Shown piece by piece: positions 44,165 to 52,033 of a stretch of 64,000 nucleotides of DNA (position 1 is the first letter of the stretch; each line of letters opens with the position of its first letter). The notes under the pieces were generated by a model that worked only from the letters and a program-made list of their open reading frames with translations, was not told the origin of the DNA and ran no database searches. This stretch comes from Desulfobulbaceae bacterium (lineage in GTDB: Bacteria; Desulfobacterota; Desulfobulbia; Desulfobulbales; Desulfobulbaceae). The position numbers and the translations under genes are program-made. The stretch is taken from positions 1 through 64,000 of the forward strand of contig JAABTP010000007.1 of the NCBI GenBank assembly GCA_011389815.1, read 5' to 3'.

Positions 44165-45091
44165 ATGGTCGAAGACCTGCTCAAGGGCTTTGTGCGGGGA
44201 GAATGGGTGGAACAGCTTGACTTCAGTACGCTTGAAAAAGTCAGCGAATCCTATATCAGCGATGACATCCGGGATCGTGAGGATGATATTGTCTGGCGGG
44301 TGCGCTGGGGCAAAAGCTGGATCTACATTTATCTGCTGCTTGAATTTCAATCAACGGTCGATCACTGGATGGGTGTTCGGATGATGACCTATGTTGGGCT
44401 ATTATATCAGGATCTCATAAGAACGGGCAAGCTGACCAAGACCAAAAAATTACCACCAGTTTTCCCGATAGTTCTGTATAATGGAAAGACGTGCTGGAAT
44501 GCAGCCACGGATCTTAATGAACTTGTGGAGGAAATCCCCGGCAGTCTGCGTCGTTATCAGCCTTCCATGTCTTATCTGCTGCTGGCGGAGCACAACTTCC
44601 GGGATCAGGAGCTGCAACCGCTTAAAAATTTGGTTGCCGCCCTTTTTCGACTTGAAATCAGTCAAGAACCGGCTCATCTCGCCGCAGTGGTTGAAAATCT
44701 ACTCGATTGGCTCAAAGAACCGGAACAGGCTTCTTTGCGCCGGGCCTTTACTGTTTGGTTTCATCGGGTACTTTTTGCTGACAAGCCGGTACCGAAAAAA
44801 ATCGGACCATTAAATGAACTGAGTGAGGTACGAGTAATGCTTGCTGAACGTGTACAGGAATGGAAAAAAGAGTGGAAAAAAGAGGCCATCCAAGAAGGAC
44901 TGCGAGAGGGACTTCAAAAAGGACTTCAAAAAGGAAAATTCAGTATGTTGCATCAGCTACTCGAATATAAATTCGGCACCCTTGAAGCAAGAATTGTTGA
45001 GCAACTCCAAGCAGCCAATGATCAACAGCTTGAAGAATGGGGAAAGCGCATCCTGACCGCGACAACACTCAACGATATTTTTGATAACTGA
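44165..45091 (+). CDS. Rpn family PD-(D/E)XK nuclease/transposase-like protein, 5' shortened
   Basis: A 308-residue protein matching the Rpn (YhgA-like) family from its first residue: MVEDLLKGFV, LDFSTLEKVS, DDIRDREDDIVWRVRW and the nuclease segment LLLEFQSTVDHWMGVRM. Typical members begin 15-25 residues earlier with a D..YK.LF motif; here a stop codon lies five codons upstream (44150), so that part is missing. The C-terminal tail has the REGLQKGLQKGK repeats seen in these proteins. Rpn proteins promote RecA-independent recombination. Activity is uncertain given the shortened start. Confidence 0.85.
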   Translation: MVEDLLKGFVRGEWVEQLDFSTLEKVSESYISDDIRDREDDIVWRVRWGKSWIYIYLLLEFQSTVDHWMGVRMMTYVGLLYQDLIRTGKLTKTKKLPPVFPIVLYNGKTCWNAATDLNELVEEIPGSLRRYQPSMSYLLLAEHNFRDQELQPLKNLVAALFRLEISQEPAHLAAVVENLLDWLKEPEQASLRRAFTVWFHRVLFADKPVPKKIGPLNELSEVRVMLAERVQEWKKEWKKEAIQEGLREGLQKGLQKGKFSMLHQLLEYKFGTLEARIVEQLQAANDQQLEEWGKRILTATTLNDIFDN

Positions 45092-45106
45092 TTCTTTTTC
45101 AACTCC

Positions 45107-46063
45107 ATGAATGCACGAAATATCGAACCACTTGACTTCACCGGTCTCAACACCTACTCCGTCCACGACCGCCACTCCAAGGTAACAGTGGAGGATTTCG
45201 CCCGCCCGGTTCATCCCGGCATGACCGTTGCTGAGCTGATCAATGGCCTGCCCAAGCAGTTTGCCGGGGTAGATTTTCCAGAGTTTATTGATCGGATGAT
45301 GACCGCTTTTCATAATGATCGCCCAATCCTTCTGGGCATGGGCGCACACGTCATCAAGGTCGGTCTGAATCCCATCCTCATTGACCTGATGGAGCGAGGA
45401 ATTATTTCGACTATCGCTCTGAACGGAGCAGGCATCATCCACGACACAGAGATTGCTATGGTGGGACGCACCTCCGAGGATGTAGCTGATGTGCTAGGGG
45501 CCGGGGCTTTCGGGGCAGCCAAAGAGACCGGCGAGGTGCTCAACAGGGCCATAAATCAGGGGGCAGAACAAGGCATCGGCTTAGGTGAGGCTGTTGGCAA
45601 CACCCTGCTCCGGGAAGACTTTCCCTTTAACGAGCAGAGCCTTCTGGCCCAGGCCCGACGGCTGAACATCCCTGTGACCGTGCATGTGGCCGTGGGCACA
45701 GATATCATCCATATCCATCCTGATGCTGATGGGGCAGCCATTGGTCAGTGTAGCCATCATGATTTCCGGGTCTTCTGTAGCTTGGTCAGTGAGCTGGAAG
45801 GCGGGGTTTATATGAATGTTGGCTCAGCGGTGCTGCTGCCGGAGGTCTTTCTCAAGGCCCTTACTGTGGTCCGAAATCTGGGCCATGAGGTGAAGCGGTT
45901 CACCACGGCGAATTTTGATTTTATCCGGGCCTATCGACCTGCCACCAATGTGGTGCATCGCCCTACCCTGGAAGGCGGCAAGGGATTCAATTTCACCGGA
46001 CATCATGAGCTAATGATTCCGCTGCTGGCTGCGGCAATTGTGGACAGGCTGGGGGATACTTGA
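45107..46063 (+). CDS. Deoxyhypusine synthase-like protein
   Basis: A 318-residue protein of the deoxyhypusine synthase superfamily: LLGMGAHVIKVGLNPILIDL, ALNGAGIIHDTEIAMVGRTS, VHVAVGTDIIHIHPDADGAA and GHHELMIPLLAAAIVDRLG near the end. Bacterial members may use spermidine in other transfer reactions, and the substrate here is unknown. The last 15 codons and stop are found again, slightly altered, at 47278-47329 and 47672-47711. Confidence 0.88.
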   Translation: MNARNIEPLDFTGLNTYSVHDRHSKVTVEDFARPVHPGMTVAELINGLPKQFAGVDFPEFIDRMMTAFHNDRPILLGMGAHVIKVGLNPILIDLMERGIISTIALNGAGIIHDTEIAMVGRTSEDVADVLGAGAFGAAKETGEVLNRAINQGAEQGIGLGEAVGNTLLREDFPFNEQSLLAQARRLNIPVTVHVAVGTDIIHIHPDADGAAIGQCSHHDFRVFCSLVSELEGGVYMNVGSAVLLPEVFLKALTVVRNLGHEVKRFTTANFDFIRAYRPATNVVHRPTLEGGKGFNFTGHHELMIPLLAAAIVDRLGDT

Positions 46064-46066
46064 TAG
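46015..46066 (+). repeat. Gene-tail repeat, copy 1 (end of the deoxyhypusine synthase-like gene)
   Basis: The 52 bases that start GATTCCGCTGC and end TTGATAG include the real 3' end and stop of the gene. Two related copies lie downstream. Confidence 0.8.
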
Positions 46067-46113
46067 AGTGAGGGATTATTCCAGAAAATAATTTGTTCAG
46101 CAGAGAGTATCCA

Positions 46114-47277
46114 ATGCAGCTCAACGAATTTAAGAGATTGGTAAGAGCAGGCGAAAGTTCGCGCGTTGAGTTTAAAGCATGCGACTTTCATAATGATTCC
46201 TTAGCAAAGGAAATCGTGGCCTTTGCCAATATGAAAGGCGGAAGAATCTATATCGGTGTGCGCGATAATGGAGAGCTTGAAGGCGTTGACCGAAAAATCG
46301 AAGAACGCATTGTTAATATATGCAGAAACAATATTCTTCCCTCAATCATCCCTGATATAGAAACATTACTGATTGAGGACAAACGAATACTCTGCATTCA
46401 TATAGACAGAGGCCGATATAAACCGTATAAGGTAAAAAAAACAAATAAGTTCTACATTCGGGCTGGCTCGGTCTCTATCGAACCGAGTAACGAGGAGCTT
46501 GTACGTTTATTTCAGGACGGCGAGCAGCTCCATTTTGAGGTCTCCCCGGTCTTTCCCTATCAACGCAACCAGTTCGACATACTGCGTTTTCGTGATTATG
46601 TGGAAACCTATCGGGGGATAGACTACGACGAGACAGAACTGGACCGGCTCCTGTACAACCTGCACTGCATTGATGAGGAAAATCGTGTGAGCGTACTTGG
46701 TGCCCTCTTCTTTACCAGAACTCCTTCGCGTTTTCTTCCCCAAAGCGGCATAGAGTGCAACTGTTTCGCCGGACCGGACACTGGCAGCGAGATTACAGAC
46801 TATCAGGCTGAAGATTGCAGCATTGTCGAGTGTATTGAATACGCCATCGGATTCGTCAAGCGACACAGCCGTGTCCAGCTTGCCTTTGATCCGGCGACCG
46901 GGCACAGGAAAGAACTTCCGACCTATGATACAGGCATCGTTCGGGAGCTGATCGTCAATGCCTTTATGCACCGCGACTGGTCGATTTTCGGACAGAGAAT
47001 ACGCCTCAACATCTTTACCGACCGCATGGAGGTGTTTTCTCCGGGCAGCTTGCCGAACACATTAAACTTAACCCGTGCATTATCCGGCATTTCCTATTAC
47101 CGTAATCCGATTATTTCACAGATGCTCAAAGATTACAAAATGGCAGACCGGGTGGGACGCGGATTGCAGAAGGTGGTCAACTATTACCAGGAACGCGGCC
47201 TGCGCCCGCCTGTTTTTGATGTGGATCATGCCTCGTTCAGGGTGACGCTTTGGGAAGCTGGGATGAAGCAGGATTGA
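46114..47277 (+). CDS. AlbA_2 (Schlafen-type) domain protein with ATP-binding C-terminal region
   Basis: A 387-residue protein. The N-terminal AlbA_2 domain has ESSRVEFKACDFHNDSLAKE and IVAFANMKGGRIYIGVRDNG. The middle and C-terminal parts match putative transcriptional regulators with an HATPase-like fold: VRELIVNAFMHRDWSIFGQR, IRLNIFTDRMEVFSPGSLPN and a winged-helix-like end RVGRGLQKVVNYYQERGL. Such proteins occur on mobile and defence islands. The gene sits exactly between two copies of the preceding gene's tail, which suggests insertion. Confidence 0.88.
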   Translation: MQLNEFKRLVRAGESSRVEFKACDFHNDSLAKEIVAFANMKGGRIYIGVRDNGELEGVDRKIEERIVNICRNNILPSIIPDIETLLIEDKRILCIHIDRGRYKPYKVKKTNKFYIRAGSVSIEPSNEELVRLFQDGEQLHFEVSPVFPYQRNQFDILRFRDYVETYRGIDYDETELDRLLYNLHCIDEENRVSVLGALFFTRTPSRFLPQSGIECNCFAGPDTGSEITDYQAEDCSIVECIEYAIGFVKRHSRVQLAFDPATGHRKELPTYDTGIVRELIVNAFMHRDWSIFGQRIRLNIFTDRMEVFSPGSLPNTLNLTRALSGISYYRNPIISQMLKDYKMADRVGRGLQKVVNYYQERGLRPPVFDVDHASFRVTLWEAGMKQD

Positions 47278-47329
47278 GATTCCGCTGCGGACGGCGGCGA
47301 TTGTGGATAAGCTGGCTATGACTGAATAG
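47278..47329 (+). repeat. Gene-tail repeat, copy 2
   Basis: It begins GATTCCGCTGC and reads TAAIVDKLAMTE then stop, against AAAIVDRLGDT then stop in the real gene tail. The two are the same length (52 bases) and most bases match. It starts one base after the stop codon of the AlbA_2 gene. Confidence 0.75.
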
Positions 47330-47349
47330 CATGGCGTGTTAATTGAATC

Positions 47350-47575
47350 TTCTGCCGCTTGCAACGCGCAATCTGCCGCTTGAATCAAGACGATTTCAAT
47401 TGAAATCACCCTGATTCAAATTGAAATTGAGACGATTCAAGTGTAAATCGGGGTGATTTAAGTGTGAATCAAGATGATTTAAACTTAAATTGCTCTGATT
47501 TAAATTTGAATTAAGACGATTTAAGCGTAAAACGGGGCAATTTAAGTGTGAATCGGGGTGATTTACGTGGGTTTT
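47350..47575. repeat. Tandem array of about 10.5 palindromic 21-bp units
   Basis: Units begin at exact 21-base steps (47350, 47371, 47392, 47413, 47434, 47455, 47476, 47497, 47518, 47539, 47560). Each is a 16-base palindrome-like core plus a five-base spacer such as GGGGT, AAGAC or AAGAT. Cores include GATTTCAATTGAAATC (perfect), GATTTAAGTGTGAATC and GATTTAAACTTAAATT. The first two units diverge (both contain TCTGCCGCTTG). The period and design match the array at 7321-7606, though the sequence differs. The array occupies most of the gap between tail copies 2 and 3. Confidence 0.88.
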
Positions 47576-47671
47576 GTGGCAGGCAAAACAGGGTTGGGGC
47601 TGTGGATGGTGTGGCTTTCGTGGCGGATGAGACTGACTGCGGAGCAGAGGCCAGTGAGGTGGCTGCGATGA

Positions 47672-47711
47672 TGGCTGCGGCGGTTGTGGACAGGTTGGGG
47701 GAGCTTTGATA
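47672..47711 (+). repeat. Gene-tail repeat, copy 3
   Basis: It matches the real gene end over TGGCTGCGGC, TTGTGGACAGG, TGGGGGA and TTGATA, and encodes MAAAVVDRLGEL followed by a stop. It lies about 90 bases before the next gene. Confidence 0.7.
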
Positions 47712-47800
47712 TAAGTCAGTTTTTTTGTAATTTTAATTCTATGATAACAAAATGTTGCAAATTCATCTCACAGTGCTGAAAAAAAGTGATGGGTGGCAAG

Positions 47801-48658
47801 ATGTCAACAGTTGAAATTAAATACATCTCAATAAATATCACCCCAGAAGTTGGGGCAAATGATTGGGTAGTCGCTGTACGTGTTGTACCAGCCGGTCGTG
47901 ATGGCACGACAGTTTATGGACGCACCTTAATGCCTGGCGAAGAAGATTCTGGTGTTCCGATAAGTTATAATCCGAGTGCCGGGGAAAAGATTGAATTTCG
48001 TCCGGGTGATCTTAAATTTACTATCTACGATATAGATCGGATAGCAGAGGTCGATTCAAACGGATATGCACCTGTTACATATACTATCCAAACATGGCTG
48101 AAATTTTGCGCACCTGTTGATCAGAATCTCTTCCTTTTTCTTGTTGCCGCTTCTAAGCGTCTTGATACGGCATACTTTGCTTATAGTCAAATTACATCTA
48201 TAGCAAAGGACATATCTGGATCTTTTCCGCACCAGTGCCAGCAGATAATTACGGTTCTTGGACTATCCGAATTTCTCTGCATCGCTCTTAACCGAGCAGT
48301 TAACATGCTTCAACAACTTTCTGGAAATTTTTCAATTAATCTACAATTGCCAAATTCGATAACAGGCAATGTGCAGTCACTTCGAGAAATTCGCAACGCA
48401 TTTGAACATATTGAAGATCGTGCGTTAGGAAAAGTCAGAAATAAAATACATCCTGACGCTTTTACGATATTCGATCAAAAAAAAATATTCACAGAAGGTA
48501 TTTTAACATACGGAAAGCATAGCCTAACCCTCCATACCGACATACTCCAAATGCTCCTTGACGCACGTCAAACCCTACTAAAGATTGCGATCAGTATATC
48601 AGGAGGGGATACAATACCTTTTGATGTCAATCAGATGAACTATTCAAAGCACAAGTAA
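47801..48658 (+). CDS. Unknown protein with HEPN-like RNase motif
   Basis: A protein of about 285 residues. The N-terminal 90 residues look like a small beta domain. The C-terminal half is helical and contains LREIRNAFEHIEDR, with the R-N-x3-H (Rx4H) motif that marks HEPN ribonucleases. The family is not named. The start may be one of three nearby codons; 47801 is preferred. It lies just upstream of, and in a different frame from, the xisH-like gene, with which its end nearly overlaps. Confidence 0.6.
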   Translation: MSTVEIKYISINITPEVGANDWVVAVRVVPAGRDGTTVYGRTLMPGEEDSGVPISYNPSAGEKIEFRPGDLKFTIYDIDRIAEVDSNGYAPVTYTIQTWLKFCAPVDQNLFLFLVAASKRLDTAYFAYSQITSIAKDISGSFPHQCQQIITVLGLSEFLCIALNRAVNMLQQLSGNFSINLQLPNSITGNVQSLREIRNAFEHIEDRALGKVRNKIHPDAFTIFDQKKIFTEGILTYGKHSLTLHTDILQMLLDARQTLLKIAISISGGDTIPFDVNQMNYSKHK

Positions 48659-48666
48659 AGATTGAC

Positions 48667-48966
48667 TTGGGAGCCGAAAAAGTAATTGCTGCGGAAAAAG
48701 GTAACGAAAAAATAGCGATAGAGATTAAGAGCTTTGTCAGGCCCTCGGCTGTTTCCGAGTTTCATGCAGCAGTGGGACAGTATATGAATTACCGGAAGGC
48801 TCTTGGAAAAAGTGAGCCGGATCGTCTGTTATATCTGGCTGTTCCGAAAGAGACGTTCAACTCATTTTTCACCCTCCCGTTTATTTCGGAGTGTATTGCG
48901 GATTACAATCTGAAATTGATAATTTACGACCCTGTAAAGGAGGCTGTGACAGCATGGAAAAAATAG
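48667..48966 (+). CDS. xisH: XisH family nuclease-like protein, N-terminally shortened
   Basis: About 99 residues from a TTG codon. It matches XisH from LGAEKVIAAEKGNEKIAIEI onward, with the ExK motif in AIEIKSF, GQYMNYRKAL and DRLLYLAVPKE. XisH proteins are normally about 138 residues; the first 35-40 are missing, and the frame is closed by a TGA at 48622. The Asp that pairs with ExK is just upstream of the TTG (KIDLGAEK). The gene may be a remnant, or translated from an unusual start. It overlaps xisI. Confidence 0.8.
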   Translation: MGAEKVIAAEKGNEKIAIEIKSFVRPSAVSEFHAAVGQYMNYRKALGKSEPDRLLYLAVPKETFNSFFTLPFISECIADYNLKLIIYDPVKEAVTAWKK

Positions 48967-49298
48967 ACCGTTACCGGCAGTATATCAAAGAGGTAATCGC
49001 CCGCCACAGCATTCCCTCATCATACGGCGATGCCGAAGTGCAGCAAATTTTTGATACGGAACGCGACCACTATCAGCTTGTCCATACAGGCTGGTTCGAG
49101 CTGGAACGTATGTACGGCTGTATTGCCCATCTAGATATAAAAGACGGTAGAATATGGATACAGTACGACGGCACTGAAACCGGCATTGCCGATGAATTAG
49201 CAGAACTTGGCGTTCCCAAAGAGGATATAATCTTAGCCTATCATCCGCCGTACAAGAGACCGTACTCAGGATTCGGGCCGGATAAACAGAAAAAATGA
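48954..49298 (+). CDS. xisI: XisI family protein
   Basis: A 114-residue protein with the XisI pattern throughout: MEKIDRYRQYIKEVIARH, DTERDHYQLVHTGWFELERM, RIWIQYDGTETGIADEL and a C-terminal DIILAYHPPYKRPYS. AAGGAGG precedes the start, which overlaps xisH by 13 bases. XisH and XisI were named from excision of the fdxN element in Anabaena; most copies elsewhere sit as unexplained gene pairs. Confidence 0.93.
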   Translation: MEKIDRYRQYIKEVIARHSIPSSYGDAEVQQIFDTERDHYQLVHTGWFELERMYGCIAHLDIKDGRIWIQYDGTETGIADELAELGVPKEDIILAYHPPYKRPYSGFGPDKQKK

Positions 49299-49606
49299 GG
49301 TTTAATATGGTTCTCAAGAAAGATGCAACAGAACAGAAAACCTCTTTTGACGCCCTTTTGGATAAATGGGGCAGATTTTCGGCTTCCGAAGCTGACAAGG
49401 TTCTGGATGAACGGGAAACTGCAAAGCCGGAAGCGGATTTGCCACAGGCAACTTATCCGCAACCTGAAAAAACGGATTACGCAAAGCAAAAACGGCAAGG
49501 AATAGATCAAGTTCTGCGGACAATGAACAGAAATACGGAAATATCTATGGCATTCACAGAGTTCAACTCGTTGAACGAAATCTATAAGGCAATAACGGTC
49601 GTATAA
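49295..49606 (+). CDS. Unknown small protein overlapping xisI
   Basis: A 103-residue hydrophilic protein whose ATG overlaps the xisI TGA (ATGA). It includes DALLDKWGRFSASEADKVLD and a Pro/Gln-rich middle, with no known domain. The coupling suggests a third member of the XisHI unit, but I know of no such family. Confidence 0.55.
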   Translation: MRFNMVLKKDATEQKTSFDALLDKWGRFSASEADKVLDERETAKPEADLPQATYPQPEKTDYAKQKRQGIDQVLRTMNRNTEISMAFTEFNSLNEIYKAITVV

Positions 49607-49655
49607 AAAAGCTGGCCGATCATGCTAACAAGGACATCCCTTATAAAAAAATAAC

Positions 49656-50333
49656 ATGACTCAAACAAAACAAACTCGCGGTGCATGCGCCTTCTGCGGT
49701 CGTAAGATGACCGGAAACGGCATGGTGAAACATCTATCCGCCTGCCCCAAACGCAAAGATACCTTAAGCGAAAACGACCAGAAAACCGGTAAAAAACAGA
49801 AAATCTATCATCTCAAAGTCCAAGACGCTTGGCTGAACGACTTTTGGCTCCACCTGGAGATATGCGGTTCAGCAATCTTAAAGGATCTGGACAGCTATTT
49901 GCGATCAATCTGGCTGGAATGTTGCGGCCACCTGAGCCAATTTTCCGTTGGAGGCTGGAAAGGCGAAGAAATCGCAATGGATACCAATGTCCAGTCCATC
50001 TTTCGCCCTGGCCTGATACTGACCCATATCTATGATTTTGGAGAGTCTTCAGAAACGCAAATCAAAGTCGTCTCCGAACGCGAAGGCACGCCCATGACCG
50101 AGCACCCGATCTACTTAATGGCCCGTAACGAGCTGCCGGAAGTGGCGACCTGCACCTGCGGCAAATCCGGTGCCTGGTTATGCCTGGACTGCGCAGAGCA
50201 AGATGATGAAGTTGCCCTCTTGTGCGATAAACATGCCAAGGACGAGCACCAGGATCACGCCCTGATGCCCATCCTCAATTCACCGAGAACCGGACGGTGT
50301 GGCTACAGCGGCCCTGCGGAACCTCCGTATTAA
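49656..50333 (+). CDS. pRiA4b ORF-3-like protein with zinc-finger motifs
   Basis: A 225-residue protein. A C2HC-type finger opens it (CAFCGRKMTGNGMVKHLSAC). The middle (DAWLNDFWLHLEICGSAILK, then DLDSYLRSIWLECCGHLSQF and LILTHIYDFGESSETQIKVV) matches the plasmid pRiA4b ORF-3-like family. A second Cys/His cluster ends it (CTCGKSGAWLCLDC). The role is unknown. Its stop overlaps the nitroreductase start by one base. Confidence 0.75.
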   Translation: MTQTKQTRGACAFCGRKMTGNGMVKHLSACPKRKDTLSENDQKTGKKQKIYHLKVQDAWLNDFWLHLEICGSAILKDLDSYLRSIWLECCGHLSQFSVGGWKGEEIAMDTNVQSIFRPGLILTHIYDFGESSETQIKVVSEREGTPMTEHPIYLMARNELPEVATCTCGKSGAWLCLDCAEQDDEVALLCDKHAKDEHQDHALMPILNSPRTGRCGYSGPAEPPY

Positions 50334-51019
50334 TGACTGTCATGACTGATCCACAACAGATTACCCGGATTGACGCCCTTGAGAAGGTTATCCGCTCCCG
50401 GCGTTCCTGCCGGAGCTTTGCTGGTCAGGTTCCTGATGAGGTACTGCAAAAGATCGTTGAATCTGCGATCTATGCCCCCTTTGCTGCCGGAGCCGGGATA
50501 TCTTTGAAGGAAGGACGCCGGATTTTTATCTTCCGCCAAGGTACAGAAGCGATGGATCAGGCCCGACAGATCATTGAGGCCCAACTCCGCAGTGGAGCCT
50601 CCAGGATTGGCATGGCAGTCCGATTCCTTCCCTTTCTCCGCAAAAAGATGGGATTCTTTGCTGACCGGATCAGCACCACAGCTACGCAGGGAATCCCCGG
50701 CCTTACTGAGGGGGCCTTCTATATCGTGGCAGCAGAAAAAAAAGGCTTTCCTCCGCTTGCAAGTCAGACCTTGGCCCATGTTATGGAAAATATGTGGCTG
50801 ACTGCAACAGCGCACGGAGTCGGGATCCAGATACTTTCGGTCACCAACGGATTAACTCAGCACAAAGGTTTTATGCAGCTTCTCAACCTGCCCCCAGGAC
50901 AATGGGCCTTGAACGGCTGTGTTGTAGGAATGCCGAAACATCCGCCCAATAACAAAAGAAAACGGGATACGGAATATTTTATCCATTGGGTCGGCGAAAA
51001 TAAAAAAAATAACCAGTGA
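50333..51019 (+). CDS. Nitroreductase family protein
   Basis: A 228-residue FMN-dependent reductase. The ATG at 50333 overlaps the previous stop (TAATG). The FMN-binding start RSRRSCRSFAGQVPDEVLQK and the ENMWLTATAHGVGIQIL helix are typical. The middle contains a basic stretch (RFLPFLRKKMGFFADRIS) that suggests a flavin- or quinone-type substrate, not decidable from sequence. It precedes hemC on the same strand. Confidence 0.9.
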   Translation: MTVMTDPQQITRIDALEKVIRSRRSCRSFAGQVPDEVLQKIVESAIYAPFAAGAGISLKEGRRIFIFRQGTEAMDQARQIIEAQLRSGASRIGMAVRFLPFLRKKMGFFADRISTTATQGIPGLTEGAFYIVAAEKKGFPPLASQTLAHVMENMWLTATAHGVGIQILSVTNGLTQHKGFMQLLNLPPGQWALNGCVVGMPKHPPNNKRKRDTEYFIHWVGENKKNNQ

Positions 51020-51046
51020 AATGTACTGGCTAAACTTGGGAAAAAT

Positions 51047-51973
51047 ATGAGAAAGGAAATACGCATCGGAACCCGGGCCAGCCTCCTGGCTGTGACTCAA
51101 TCAACTTGGGTAAAAAATCAGATCGAAAAGCAGTACCCCGACACCACTGTAGAACTGGTGAAAATTGTCACCAAGGGCGATAAAATCCTGGATGTTCCCC
51201 TGGCTAAAGTGGGCGGCAAAGGCCTGTTTGTCAAGGAGATTGAAGATGCCTTGCTGGATGGACGCGTGGATCTGGCCGTGCATTCCATAAAGGACGTACC
51301 TGCCGAGTTACCTGAGGGTTTGCACGTCGCTATTGTGCCGGGGCGGGAAGTCCCTCAGGATGCCTTTGTTTCTGTGAGCTATAAAAATATTGAGGCCCTA
51401 CCCCAAGAAGCAGTCATCGGCACCTCCAGTCTCCGACGCAAGGCCCAGTTGAGCTACCTGCGTCCCGATTTGGAAATCAGAGATCTCCGTGGTAATCTGG
51501 ACACCCGACTGCGGAAATTGGATGAAGGAGAATATGATGCCATTATTCTGGCAGGAGCTGGTCTGAATCGTCTTGGCATGCAAAAACGAATTACGACCTT
51601 GTTCACCACGGAGCAGATGCTGCCTGCCATCGGACAGGGATCACTGGGCATTGAGCTGCGAATTGCGGACAACGAGTTGCTGGAAGGCTTGCAGTTCCTG
51701 CATGACCAGAAAACCGCTACCGCTATTGCTGCGGAACGGGCCTTTCTCCTTCGCCTCGAAGGCGGTTGCCAAGTACCTATCGGCGGCTTTGCCACGATTG
51801 ATAAGGAGACCATCACCCTCACCGGTCTGATCGCCTCGCTAGATGGTAAGACTATCCTCAGAGAGCAACTCAGCGGCACGACAGCTGATGCAGAAAAAAT
51901 CGGCATCACTCTTGCTGAAATCCTGCTGGACAGAGGCGGCAAGGCGATTCTGGATGAGGTTTATGAGGCGTGA
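51047..51973 (+). CDS. hemC: Hydroxymethylbilane synthase
   Basis: A 308-residue enzyme that joins four porphobilinogen units into hydroxymethylbilane. Conserved parts are IGTRASLLAVTQSTWVKNQI, KGLFVKEIEDALLDGRVDLA, HSIKDVPAELPEGL and RLRKLDEGEYDAIILAGAGL. The cofactor-binding Cys is in GGCQVPIGGF. It is followed by cobA-hemD, so the pair drives sirohaem, haem d1 and cobalamin precursors. Confidence 0.97.
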   Translation: MRKEIRIGTRASLLAVTQSTWVKNQIEKQYPDTTVELVKIVTKGDKILDVPLAKVGGKGLFVKEIEDALLDGRVDLAVHSIKDVPAELPEGLHVAIVPGREVPQDAFVSVSYKNIEALPQEAVIGTSSLRRKAQLSYLRPDLEIRDLRGNLDTRLRKLDEGEYDAIILAGAGLNRLGMQKRITTLFTTEQMLPAIGQGSLGIELRIADNELLEGLQFLHDQKTATAIAAERAFLLRLEGGCQVPIGGFATIDKETITLTGLIASLDGKTILREQLSGTTADAEKIGITLAEILLDRGGKAILDEVYEA

Positions 51974-52033
51974 TGACGCCCTGATCGTAAAATTTGTCTG
52001 CTGTTTCAAATTTGAACAAAAAGTAAATAACTC

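Noticed and set aside
45107-46063. True hypusine pathway (eIF5A modification)
   Set aside because: No eIF5A-like gene is present, and bacterial members of this family act on other substrates.
47350-47575. Iteron-type replication origin
   Set aside because: The window shows no replication initiator gene, and the units are palindromic hairpins and not direct iterons of one fixed sequence. It cannot be excluded fully.
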